Below, piece after piece: positions 1 through 5,469 of a DNA stretch of 8,145 bases. The translations under genes and the position numbers were made by a program. Below the pieces are notes generated by a model. The model worked only from the letters and a program-made list of their open reading frames with translations. It made no database searches and was not told the DNA's origin. The stretch is taken from contig JBILCJ010000096.1 in NCBI GenBank assembly GCA_044353195.1, positions 1 to 8,145 of the forward strand. The letters are read 5' to 3'. Positions within the stretch are counted from its first letter, which is position 1. Each line of letters opens with the position of its first letter. The DNA comes from UBA4416 sp044353195 (GTDB taxonomy: Bacteria; Bacteroidota; Bacteroidia; B-17B0; Aurantibacillaceae).

Positions 1-572
1 CTGGTTGCATTAATAAAACGGGATGTTCCAGCCTTCGTATGTGATGTTAATTCAAAAACACCGTTTGCGATTTTGGAAGAACTCTTATCACTAACATATA
101 AATCCCAATCATTAGCATTGTTGGTAAAATTGTCTTCAAAAATTCTACTTTTTCTTCCGTCTTCTGTGTACTCTATGAATTTATTTCCCTTAATTTGACC
201 TTTAACATATTCTATTTCTTTCCACACCTTTCCTGATTCATAATAATAAACGGATGTACCCTCTTCTATGCCATTTTCAGTAAAATTTTTTATCACTTTG
301 ATGCCGCCATTTTTATAATACCATTTGCAGTTTCCAGCATACTTAGAAAGATTGTCATCTGTTGGATGAGCATTCATAATCGTGCCTTCAAAATAGGTAA
401 TTCCACCATTGATGTAGGTTGATTTGTATTGATTGCCACTTTCCTTTTTTCTGAAATAATAGCCTTCCTGTTGATTAGAGAGCTTTCCCTTTTTATCAAA
501 ATAAATAATATCTTGAGCATTCATGTGTAATGAAAAACTAATGAAAAGCAGTGAAATTAAAATTCGAATCAT
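1..572 (-). CDS. Secreted MORN-like repeat protein (YwqK-type), C-terminus cut by window edge
   Basis: I read this by reverse translation. It opens with ATG at 572-570 and runs without a stop off the left edge, giving 190 complete residues. Residues 1-19 form a signal peptide (hydrophobic MIRILISLLFISFSL, then MNA before Gln20), so the protein is exported. Residues about 82-145 carry repeated aromatic/Gly motifs of the MORN-variant kind (CKWYYKNGGIKV, SVYYYESGKVWKEIEY, KFIEYTEDGRKSR), as in the family often auto-named 'YwqK family antitoxin'. From residue about 147 a new segment starts with DNFTNNANDW, which resembles the start of a jelly-roll or LamG-like beta-sandwich. Its end is not in the window. 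The gene is divergent from the YidD-like gene, with a 49-base gap. No antitoxin role is supported; MORN-variant repeats here most likely mean a surface or periplasmic protein of unknown function. Confidence 0.8.
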   Translation of the reverse strand, partial: MIRILISLLFISFSLHMNAQDIIYFDKKGKLSNQQEGYYFRKKESGNQYKSTYINGGITYFEGTIMNAHPTDDNLSKYAGNCKWYYKNGGIKVIKNFTENGIEEGTSVYYYESGKVWKEIEYVKGQIKGNKFIEYTEDGRKSRIFEDNFTNNANDWDLYVSDKSSSKIANGVFELTSHTKAGTSRFINAT

Positions 573-578
573 ATCGTT

Positions 579-605
579 TAAATAATTAGTAAAGTCGTAA
601 ATTTA
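579..605 (+). promoter_or_regulatory. Weak candidate promoter for the yidD-like operon
   Basis: In the 49-base divergent gap, TAAATTTA at 598-605 matches seven of eight positions of the Bacteroidota TAnnTTTG element. A T-rich upstream element lies near 577-580, about 17 bases away. TAAATTTA is its own reverse complement, so it could in principle serve either direction. The match is poor and the region is simply AT-rich. Confidence 0.2.
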
Positions 606-621
606 ATAAATTTATATCAAA

Positions 622-1053
622 ATGCCATTGAGCTACAAAACTCTTCTCATAGTCTTTGCTTTGCTGCCTAATTATCTTTACGCACAGCAAAAACAAATCG
701 TGCAAGAACAAGTCATCAATCAATTATTTAATGATTTTAAATTGCCACAAAAACAAAAGAGACCATTCTTAAAGCCAGATGCATCATTAGCTGTTAAGCT
801 TAATCCATTAACTTATGTATCCGGAGGATTGCTTTATGTGTATCAAAATATTATTTCAGAACACATACAAGCTGATTGCCAATACCATATCAGTTGTTCC
901 GAAAACATTAAACAAAGTATTAAAAAAAGAGGATTATTTGTAGGAATTTTAAACGGACTCCATCAATTGTCCAACTGTGGAGGTAATATCGTTCAAGATT
1001 ATCCAAGGTATAAAATCACAGCGCTTGGAAAAATTAATAACGCCATTGAATAA
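622..1053 (+). CDS. YidD-like (DUF37, haemolytic domain) protein with signal peptide
   Basis: The protein has 143 residues. Residues 1-21 look like a signal peptide (hydrophobic core LLIVFALL, LYA before Gln22). Residues about 60-125 match the YidD domain: NPLTYVSGGLLYVYQNIIS corresponds to the YidD opening around 'YQ..ISP', CQYHISCSEN (Cys86, Cys92) to the signature CRFxPSCSxY, and KKRGLFVGILNGLHQLSNC (Cys119) to the 'HG...G..L...R...C' helix. The signature Pro is replaced by Ile91. Classical YidD proteins are about 70-110 residues, sit at the inner face of the cytoplasmic membrane and aid YidC-dependent insertion. An apparent signal peptide makes that role uncertain here. The stop codon abuts the ATG of the next gene, so the genes are surely co-transcribed. 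The domain call is good; the function is open. Confidence 0.8.
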   Translation: MPLSYKTLLIVFALLPNYLYAQQKQIVQEQVINQLFNDFKLPQKQKRPFLKPDASLAVKLNPLTYVSGGLLYVYQNIISEHIQADCQYHISCSENIKQSIKKRGLFVGILNGLHQLSNCGGNIVQDYPRYKITALGKINNAIE

Positions 1054-1839
1054 ATGAAAGTATTTTTAGTAATATTATTTCAATGCATTATAACTGTGTG
1101 TTATTCGCAAATTAACAATGCGTTTGTTAAACATTTAGATGAACATAAATTATTTCAAGAAGAACTGTATTATCTAAATTCACTGGATAAACATCATGTA
1201 TCACAAGATTCTCTAAACTTTTTATTGGCTAAATTTTATTTGAAACAAAAAAATGATTCTTTGTTTTTTACACATTACAAATTGTCTTATGCGTTGTTTA
1301 ATACAGACCAAAAAGCACTTCGATATATTGATTATTATTTTTTAAAACATAATCATATCAAACAGCAGCAAGTTTGGTTTAATGAACTATCTGCTATGAA
1401 AGATAGTAGTCATTCCGAATTAAATGGATTTTATAACTCACTTACATTGCCTGAAAACTCAAGCTTTCAATTAAACAACACGTTAAAAAGTGAACTAAAA
1501 AAATACAATGTGTTGTCTAAAAAAAATCCAGTGATTGCAGGTTGTTTGTCGGCAGCCATCCCTGGCTTAGGAAAACTCTATGGACAAAGGCCGAATTCGG
1601 CAGTACTCACTTTTTTTTCGCATGCTTTATTTGCAGCGCAATCTATTGAAAGTGTAAAGAAATTAGGTATTAAAAATGGGTACTCTATATTTTCAGTTTC
1701 TCTATTTAGTATGTTCTACATCAGTAATATTTACGGCAGTTTCACAGATTTGAAAAAACAAAAAATACAAAGTAAAAAACAACTATTGATCAATGCTGAA
1801 AAATACTTTAACCTTAATTATCCTGCTTCTCTATACTAG
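1054..1839 (+). CDS. Exported protein with helical N-terminal region and C-terminal IPGxG hydrophobic hairpin
   Basis: The protein has 261 residues, and its ATG follows the upstream TAA with no gap. Residues 1-18 are a signal peptide (MKVFLVILFQCIITV, CYS before Gln19). Cys16 is not in a good lipobox, since Val precedes it. Residues about 25-130 are rich in aromatic and Lys residues and probably helical, loosely TPR-like (LAKFYLKQKNDSLFFTHYKL), but no clear repeat can be claimed. Residues 157-230 hold KNPVIAGCLSAAIPGLGKLYG, then two hydrophobic stretches (about 183-197 and 210-227). This 'pro-Gly-Leu-Gly-x-x-Tyr' motif plus hairpin resembles the small membrane module seen in many TM2- or DUF5683-like proteins. 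The last 47 bases overlap the next gene in another frame. The function is unknown; the context ties it to the YidD-like protein. Confidence 0.75.
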   Translation: MKVFLVILFQCIITVCYSQINNAFVKHLDEHKLFQEELYYLNSLDKHHVSQDSLNFLLAKFYLKQKNDSLFFTHYKLSYALFNTDQKALRYIDYYFLKHNHIKQQQVWFNELSAMKDSSHSELNGFYNSLTLPENSSFQLNNTLKSELKKYNVLSKKNPVIAGCLSAAIPGLGKLYGQRPNSAVLTFFSHALFAAQSIESVKKLGIKNGYSIFSVSLFSMFYISNIYGSFTDLKKQKIQSKKQLLINAEKYFNLNYPASLY

Positions 1840-2614
1840 CAGACTATTTGGGCAACATAACACAGATTCGCTGTTCGTTTGTTTGGAAAAACAAGTGTTT
1901 GAAGCGACGTGCGATACAGTTAAAACAGAATTAATTTTAAAAAAAGCAACGCTTTATTTTGAAGCAGATCGCTACGATAGCTTGCTACTCAATGAAACCG
2001 ACAGAATTGATTGGCATTTATTAAAAAACAAATCAGATTGTAGTCGTTTTTTATGGAATGCGTCGTTAGCAAACTTACTTCAACAACGATATACAAAAGC
2101 AGAGTTTTATTTTAATCTGTATACTGAATTACATGATAATGATTCTGATTCACTGAAAATAAAAGTGTTATCAGCACTTATTTTTATGCCACTCAATCAT
2201 TCTAAATTAGTAACTCTCATTGGTCAAACAAACGATAGTTTAATACATGCATTAACGTGTTATCAAGACGTTTTAAACTATCATAAGAAAGGAAAAAATC
2301 TGTTTGTTTTATCTTCCTCTATCATACCTGGTAGTGGCATGATTGCAGTAAATAAGCCCAAGCAAGGCTTTACCTCGCTTACCTTGAATGCGGCTACTGT
2401 TTATTTTATTTACACCTTAGCACAGCATAATTTATATGTTAATGCCATTACCTGGGGATTTATTTTAGGTCAAAAGTTTTACTTAGGCAACTTAGCACTA
2501 ACACAAAAATTAGTTGAGGAAGCTGAAGCCAAGCAACGACAGGTTTTAGCAAAAGCGTGTGAAAACACAGTATTCCAATTACTGAAAAAACATCCTTTAA
2601 CTTATAAAAAATAA
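1793..2614 (+). CDS. Exported protein, probable distant paralogue of the upstream IPGxG protein
   Basis: The protein has 273 residues. The start lies inside the end of the preceding gene (47-base overlap). It is supported because the first 20 residues form a clear signal peptide (MLKNTLTLIILLLYTSRLFG before Gln21) and a later start would lose it. Residues about 30-165 look helical, with a TPR-like stretch (LANLLQQRYTKAEFYFNLY). Residues 172-235 repeat the plan of the upstream protein: SSSIIPGSGMIAVNKPKQG followed by two hydrophobic segments (about 194-209 and 217-233), then a charged helix (VEEAEAKQRQ). The Tyr of the upstream IPGLGKLYG motif is not kept. I infer old tandem duplication with strong divergence. 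The function is unknown. The protein probably works with its neighbour, for example as a pair in the envelope. Confidence 0.75.
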   Translation: MLKNTLTLIILLLYTSRLFGQHNTDSLFVCLEKQVFEATCDTVKTELILKKATLYFEADRYDSLLLNETDRIDWHLLKNKSDCSRFLWNASLANLLQQRYTKAEFYFNLYTELHDNDSDSLKIKVLSALIFMPLNHSKLVTLIGQTNDSLIHALTCYQDVLNYHKKGKNLFVLSSSIIPGSGMIAVNKPKQGFTSLTLNAATVYFIYTLAQHNLYVNAITWGFILGQKFYLGNLALTQKLVEEAEAKQRQVLAKACENTVFQLLKKHPLTYKK

Positions 2615-2632
2615 TTTTTTATCCATTCGAAC

Positions 2633-2995
2633 ATGAAACACGATATTTTAACTACAGAGGATGTAACATTATTGGTAAAAACATTTTATGCCAATCTAAT
2701 GCTTCACGACGAAGTGAAGCCCATCTTTGCTCATGTTGATTTTGAAAAACACATGCCGCAGATGATTGCCTTTTGGGAATTTGTGTTATTAGATAAAGCA
2801 GGTTACACCACTAATATTTTTGATAAACACGTCAATTTGCCTCTAAAGGAAAGTGATTTCAAATTATGGTTAAGTGTGTTTGAAGAAACGGCTCATCACT
2901 TATTTGTTGGAGAAAAAACACAACTAGCCATTCAACGTGGACAAGTTATTGCTTATACATTTCAACAAAAATTAAAAAACATGGGAAAAATGTAA
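2633..2995 (+). CDS. Group III truncated haemoglobin
   Basis: The protein has 120 residues, a normal length for a 2/2 globin with no signal peptide, so it is cytoplasmic. By eye it follows the group III (Ctb-type) pattern: Phe18-Tyr19 (B9/B10), His40 in the E-helix position before MPQMIAFWEFVLL, proximal haem ligand His66 (F8) in DKHVNLPL, and Trp79 (G8) in DFKLWLSVFEE. Tyr B10, His E7 and Trp G8 are the distal-pocket residues that bind O2 tightly in this group. Roles known for the group are oxygen chemistry and defence against nitrosative stress. The role here is not shown. It starts 18 bases after the preceding stop, so it is likely the last gene of the yidD-like operon, though a functional link to the three envelope genes is not obvious. 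A terminator follows. Confidence 0.92.
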   Translation: MKHDILTTEDVTLLVKTFYANLMLHDEVKPIFAHVDFEKHMPQMIAFWEFVLLDKAGYTTNIFDKHVNLPLKESDFKLWLSVFEETAHHLFVGEKTQLAIQRGQVIAYTFQQKLKNMGKM

Positions 2996-3013
2996 TCCTT
3001 TGTTCTATCAAAT

Positions 3014-3051
3014 AAAAAACCCTCTGTTTAAATTAAACAGAGGGTTTTTTT
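3014..3051. terminator. Bidirectional intrinsic terminator between convergent genes
   Basis: Perfect inverted repeat: ACCCTCTGTTTA at 3019-3030 pairs with TAAACAGAGGGT at 3034-3045, with a 3-base loop. It is flanked by an A-run on the left and a T-run on the right, so both strands end in a U-tract. It sits between the stop of the haemoglobin gene (plus) and the stop of rplY (minus) and can end both transcripts. Confidence 0.93.
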
Positions 3052-3066
3052 GTATTTATGAGATTA

Positions 3067-3651
3067 TTACTTTTTAGCTGGAGCACCTTTTGGAGCGTCA
3101 GAAGCAACCGCACGAGTTGTAACAACAGAAACAACAGATACGTTTTTAGCATTTAATAAAGTAACACCTTCAATTGAAATATCACCAACTGATATAGAAT
3201 CACCAATATCTAATTTAGAAATACTTACTTCGATGCTGTCTGGTAATGTTTCAGCAATACCACGTGCTTTTAACTTACGCAATTTTAAAACTAATTTACC
3301 ACCTTTTTTTACGCCTTCAGATTGGCCAGTTAATACAACAGGAATGTTAGCATTAACAGGTTTTCCTTCGATGATTTGTAAAAAATCAGCATGAATTAAT
3401 TTATCAGTGATTTTGTGATATTGTGCTTCTTGTAAAACAGTTTTATATACTTTACCATCTAAATTAATTTCAACGATGTGTGCATTTGGCGTAAAAATAA
3501 CCGGTTTAAAGGCACGTTCATCTGCCTGAAAATGGATTTGTTCTGTTCCACCATAAATTACGCATGGTACAAATCCTTTTAAACGGATTGCTTTTGCGTC
3601 TACTTTTCCTACGTTCGTTCTTAACGAACCGCTCAATGATACTGATTTCAT
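3067..3651 (-). CDS. rplY: 50S ribosomal protein L25 / general stress protein Ctc (long form)
   Basis: The protein has 194 residues, the long (Ctc/TL5) form with two domains. Residues about 1-92 are the 5S rRNA-binding L25 domain (SLSGSLRTNVGKVDAKAIRL, FVPCVIYGG, ending in DKLIHADFLQI). Residues about 93-178 are the beta-rich TL5 C-terminal domain (PVNANIPVVLTGQSEGVKKG, LPDSIEVSISKLDIGDSI). The tail is Ala/Lys-rich and probably disordered. The protein binds 5S rRNA in the large ribosomal subunit. The ATG at 3651-3649 is preceded by an A-rich leader without Shine-Dalgarno sequence. It lies 79 bases downstream of prs; prs-rplY adjacency is a common bacterial arrangement, so I expect co-transcription, possibly tuned by the hairpin in the gap. 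Confidence 0.96.
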   Translation of the reverse strand: MKSVSLSGSLRTNVGKVDAKAIRLKGFVPCVIYGGTEQIHFQADERAFKPVIFTPNAHIVEINLDGKVYKTVLQEAQYHKITDKLIHADFLQIIEGKPVNANIPVVLTGQSEGVKKGGKLVLKLRKLKARGIAETLPDSIEVSISKLDIGDSISVGDISIEGVTLLNAKNVSVVSVVTTRAVASDAPKGAPAKK

Positions 3652-3668
3652 TTTATTTTTTGTTTTGT

Positions 3669-3704
3669 GATGTTATCAAAATGCTCGCTTCATTTTTTAA
3701 CATC
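3669..3704 (-). promoter_or_regulatory. Imperfect hairpin in the prs-rplY gap (rplY leader)
   Basis: Inverted repeat: GATGTTA (3669-3675) pairs with TAACATC (3698-3704). After a small internal loop, AAAATG (3678-3683) pairs with CATTTT (3691-3696), around a 7-base loop CTCGCTT. In the rplY transcript this hairpin ends about 17 bases before the ATG. There is no T-run right after it, so it does not look like a normal terminator. It could be an RNA processing or stability element, or a translational control site for L25. The stem is AT-rich, so the function is uncertain. Confidence 0.4.
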
Positions 3705-3730
3705 GGTTATAATTATTTATAGCGAGTTAA

Positions 3731-4663
3731 TTACATAATAAAATTACTACTAATCGATTCATAGTTTTGCACACTATGAATCACCTTTGCAAACAATTCA
3801 GCAACACTAATGACTTTTATTTTTGGACTATCATGTTTCAATGGAACTGTATCGGTTACAATCAATTCGGTTAACTTCGAGTTATTAATATTGTCATACG
3901 CTTTTCCAGATAAGATCGCATGAGAACAAACCGCTCTTACGCTTAATGCGCCGCGTTCCATCATCATGTCAGCAGCTTTGCATAATGTGCCACCTGTATC
4001 TACTAAATCATCTACCAACACAATATTTCTTCCTTCAATATCTCCAATCGCCGTCATATGATCAACAACATTTGCCTTTGTACGTTGCTTGTAGCAAATG
4101 ACAATTTCTGCTTTCAAGTGTTTTGCATAAGCATTTGCGCGCTTACTTCCGCCCATATCAGGCGCCGCAATGGTTAAATTTGGTAAATTTAAAGATTGAA
4201 TGTATGGTAAAAATATAGATGAAGCATATAAATGATCAACGGGAATATTAAAAAATCCTTGAATTTGATCGGCATGTAAATCCATCGTCATCACACGTGT
4301 TGCACCAGCTAAGGCTAACATATCGGCAACCAACTTGGCTCCAATTGCTACACGAGGCTGATCTTTTCGATCTTGACGAGCATATCCAAAATAAGGAAGT
4401 ACGGCAATCACTTCTTTTGCAGAAGCACGTTTAGCAGCATCTAACATTAATAACAATTCCATTAAATTGTCAGAAGGAGGCATCGTAGATTGTATAACAA
4501 ATACACTTTGACCTCTAATACTTTCTTCGTAAGATACTTGAATCTCACCATCACTAAAGGAATAATGAGACATTTGACCTAATTCTTTTCCGTAAGATTT
4601 TGCAATCTTTTCGGAAAGTACTTGAGTAACACTACCTGAAAATAATCTAACGTCTGTTTCCAT
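3731..4663 (-). CDS. prs: Ribose-phosphate pyrophosphokinase (PRPP synthetase)
   Basis: It makes 5-phosphoribosyl-1-pyrophosphate from ribose-5-phosphate and ATP, the entry point to purine, pyrimidine, His, Trp and NAD synthesis, in the cytosol. With the ATG at 4663-4661 the protein has 310 residues, the usual length. Features: N-terminal RLFSGSVTQVLSEKIA; ATP-site FSDGE (36-40) and RQDRK (96-100); metal/ATP-site DLHADQIQGFF (His130); flexible-loop region around KQRTK (192-196); PRPP-binding loop VDDLVDTGGT (217-226). An upstream in-frame TTG at 4684 would add seven residues, but it lies inside the promoter, so I reject it. rplY follows on the same strand. The divergent neighbour is tRNA-Leu. 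Confidence 0.97.
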   Translation of the reverse strand: METDVRLFSGSVTQVLSEKIAKSYGKELGQMSHYSFSDGEIQVSYEESIRGQSVFVIQSTMPPSDNLMELLLMLDAAKRASAKEVIAVLPYFGYARQDRKDQPRVAIGAKLVADMLALAGATRVMTMDLHADQIQGFFNIPVDHLYASSIFLPYIQSLNLPNLTIAAPDMGGSKRANAYAKHLKAEIVICYKQRTKANVVDHMTAIGDIEGRNIVLVDDLVDTGGTLCKAADMMMERGALSVRAVCSHAILSGKAYDNINNSKLTELIVTDTVPLKHDSPKIKVISVAELFAKVIHSVQNYESISSNFIM

Positions 4664-4681
4664 CTTGTTTTTAAAGGGACA

Positions 4682-4712
4682 CAAATGTAGCCTTTTTAGT
4701 GATTTTTACAAT
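4682..4712 (-). promoter_or_regulatory. Bacteroidota-type promoter of prs
   Basis: On the minus strand TACATTTG (4689-4682) matches the Bacteroidota TAnnTTTG element exactly. A TTG (4711-4709) lies 19 bases upstream of it, the normal place for the -33 element. Transcription would start a few bases downstream, leaving a short leader of roughly 10-15 bases before the ATG at 4663. Confidence 0.75.
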
Positions 4713-4728
4713 GTTTATCATAGTTTTT

Positions 4729-4758
4729 TTTGTTTAATTAAAATTCTGACTACATTTG
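4729..4758 (+). promoter_or_regulatory. Bacteroidota-type promoter of tRNA-Leu
   Basis: TTTG at 4729-4732, an 18-base spacer, then TACATTTG at 4751-4758, an exact fit to TTTG/TAnnTTTG. It would start a transcript about 35-40 bases before the mature tRNA. It points away from the prs promoter, and the two -33 elements are separated by 16 bases. Confidence 0.75.
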
Positions 4759-4800
4759 CGACCCGAATAATTGAATAACAATCAATTTTTAGGAAAAAAT

Positions 4801-4879
4801 GCCCAGCTGGCGGAATGGTAGACGCGCTGGTCTCAAACACCTGTGGGAAACCGTGCCGGTTCGAGTCCGGCGCTGGGTA
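4801..4879 (+). tRNA. tRNA-Leu (anticodon CAA)
   Basis: A class II tRNA with a complete fold. The acceptor stem GCCCAGC (4801-4807) pairs with GCTGGGT (4872-4878), with a G-U first pair. The D stem is GCG/CGC (4810-4812, 4823-4825). The anticodon stem 4827-4831/4839-4843 carries the loop CTCAAAC, with anticodon CAA at 4834-4836. The variable arm is TGGGAAACCGT, and the T arm is GCCGG-TTCGAGT-CCGGC (4855-4871). The discriminator is A4879; CCA is not encoded. It reads UUG Leu codons. One oddity is a U-U mismatch (4828/4842) in the anticodon stem. It has its own promoter and terminator. Confidence 0.95.
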
Positions 4880-4882
4880 CTG

Positions 4883-4914
4883 AAGCAGACTATTTTTTAA
4901 TAGTCTGCTTTTTT
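4883..4914 (+). terminator. Intrinsic terminator after tRNA-Leu
   Basis: Perfect 12-base stem: AAGCAGACTATT (4883-4894) pairs with AATAGTCTGCTT (4899-4910), with a 4-base T loop, followed directly by a T-run to 4914. It starts four bases after the tRNA 3' end, so the tRNA is a single-gene transcript. Confidence 0.92.
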
Positions 4915-5023
4915 GTTTCTAAACCCAAGTAGAATCAAGGAATTTCATATAAAAAATCATTTCGATATTTTAGTGGTTAAATAAGCCGAATTTCTAGTTG
5001 CATTGATAATGAAGCATTTGCGA

Positions 5024-5043
5024 GTTAGAGTCCGGTTCACCCA
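5024..5043 (+). other. tRNA T-arm-like relic
   Basis: GTTAGAGTCCGG at 5024-5035 matches the tRNA-Leu T-arm sequence GTTCGAGTCCGG (4859-4870) at 11 of 12 bases and is followed by TTCACCC, which resembles an acceptor 3' strand. The region upstream (TAGTGGTTA near 4969) is faintly D-arm-like, but I cannot fold a T stem, an anticodon stem or a matching 5' acceptor strand. I read it as a possible decayed tRNA or copied tRNA fragment, not a working gene. The rest of 4915-5061 shows nothing else I can support. Confidence 0.3.
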
Positions 5044-5061
5044 AAACCTAACTAAAAAATC

Positions 5062-5259
5062 ATGACCACAAAACCTAAAAAACGATTAAGTATTGACGAA
5101 TTAAAATCTTATCCCGGATTTGAAAATTATACGGATGAAATGGCAGAAGAAACAATTGCTAGTCTTGAAACATTATCAATTCTATTTTATGAGCATTATC
5201 AAAAAACAATTAAAGAGAAAGAGAGATTAACAATGTTATCTGTAAATGAAGATAATTAA
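5062..5259 (+). CDS. Small acidic/charged orphan protein, unknown function
   Basis: The protein has 65 residues and no signal peptide or membrane segment. Residues 1-10 are basic (TTKPKKR). The pattern is IDELKSYPGFENYTDEMAEETIASLETLSILFYEHYQK. It suggests a short helix, a loop with Pro-Gly-Phe and Asn-Tyr-Thr-Asp-Glu, and a longer amphipathic helix, then a charged tail. It resembles small hypothetical proteins that I recall from Bacteroidota genomes with an 'I-E-E-L-...-G-x-E-N-x-T/S-D-E' start, but I can give no function. It lies alone between tRNA-Leu and the convergent bestrophin operon. The codons look normal for the window, and there is no evident Shine-Dalgarno sequence before the ATG. 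The coherent composition makes a real gene likely. Confidence 0.6.
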   Translation: MTTKPKKRLSIDELKSYPGFENYTDEMAEETIASLETLSILFYEHYQKTIKEKERLTMLSVNEDN

Positions 5260-5275
5260 AACTTCAGCTTTTTTT
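5247..5275 (+). terminator. Weak candidate terminator overlapping the end of the small ORF
   Basis: TGAAG (5247-5251) can pair with CTTCA (5262-5266) around a 10-base loop, followed by GC and seven T residues (5269-5275). The stem is only 5 bp and overlaps the stop codon, so this is tentative. In the rest of the gap up to 5469 I see no gene and no strong structure. Confidence 0.35.
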
Positions 5276-5469
5276 GTTCATTTATTAAACGTGAAAAGTT
5301 AGTTGAATATAGCTAAATATTATTCCCTAAGCATTTAACTTATTATTTGGCAGGGGGATTAATATATCATCAATTGAAGAAGTGCTCTATTTAAAAAGTA
5401 GATAAACAGATTCATTAAGTAATTAGCTCCAAATCATTTTATAATTTGGGAATAAAGATGTTTGAAATT

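Noticed and set aside
1..572. Toxin-antitoxin system suggested by the YwqK-family name
   Set aside because: No toxin gene lies next to it and the protein is secreted. MORN-variant repeats alone do not support an antitoxin role.
1054..1110. Lipoprotein signal at Cys16 of the second gene of the yidD-like operon
   Set aside because: The residue before the cysteine is Val, which does not fit a lipobox. Cleavage before Gln19, as in neighbouring exported proteins, fits better.
3652..3730. Separate promoter for rplY in the prs-rplY gap
   Set aside because: No TAnnTTTG match with an upstream TTTG at the right spacing is visible on the minus strand. The closest, GCATTTTG, misses the TA.
4664..4684. 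Upstream TTG start for prs giving a 317-residue protein
   Set aside because: The TTG lies inside the exact TAnnTTTG promoter element, so it would not be transcribed. The ATG at 4663 gives the normal 310-residue length.
4915..5061. A second complete tRNA gene after tRNA-Leu
   Set aside because: Only a T-arm-like match is present. No acceptor, T-stem or anticodon-stem pairing can be drawn.
5429..5449. Inverted repeat CCAAAT...ATTTGG as terminator of the AraC operon
   Set aside because: The stem is only 6 bp, AT-rich and with a 9-base loop, and no T-run follows on the minus strand. It is compatible with chance in AT-rich DNA.
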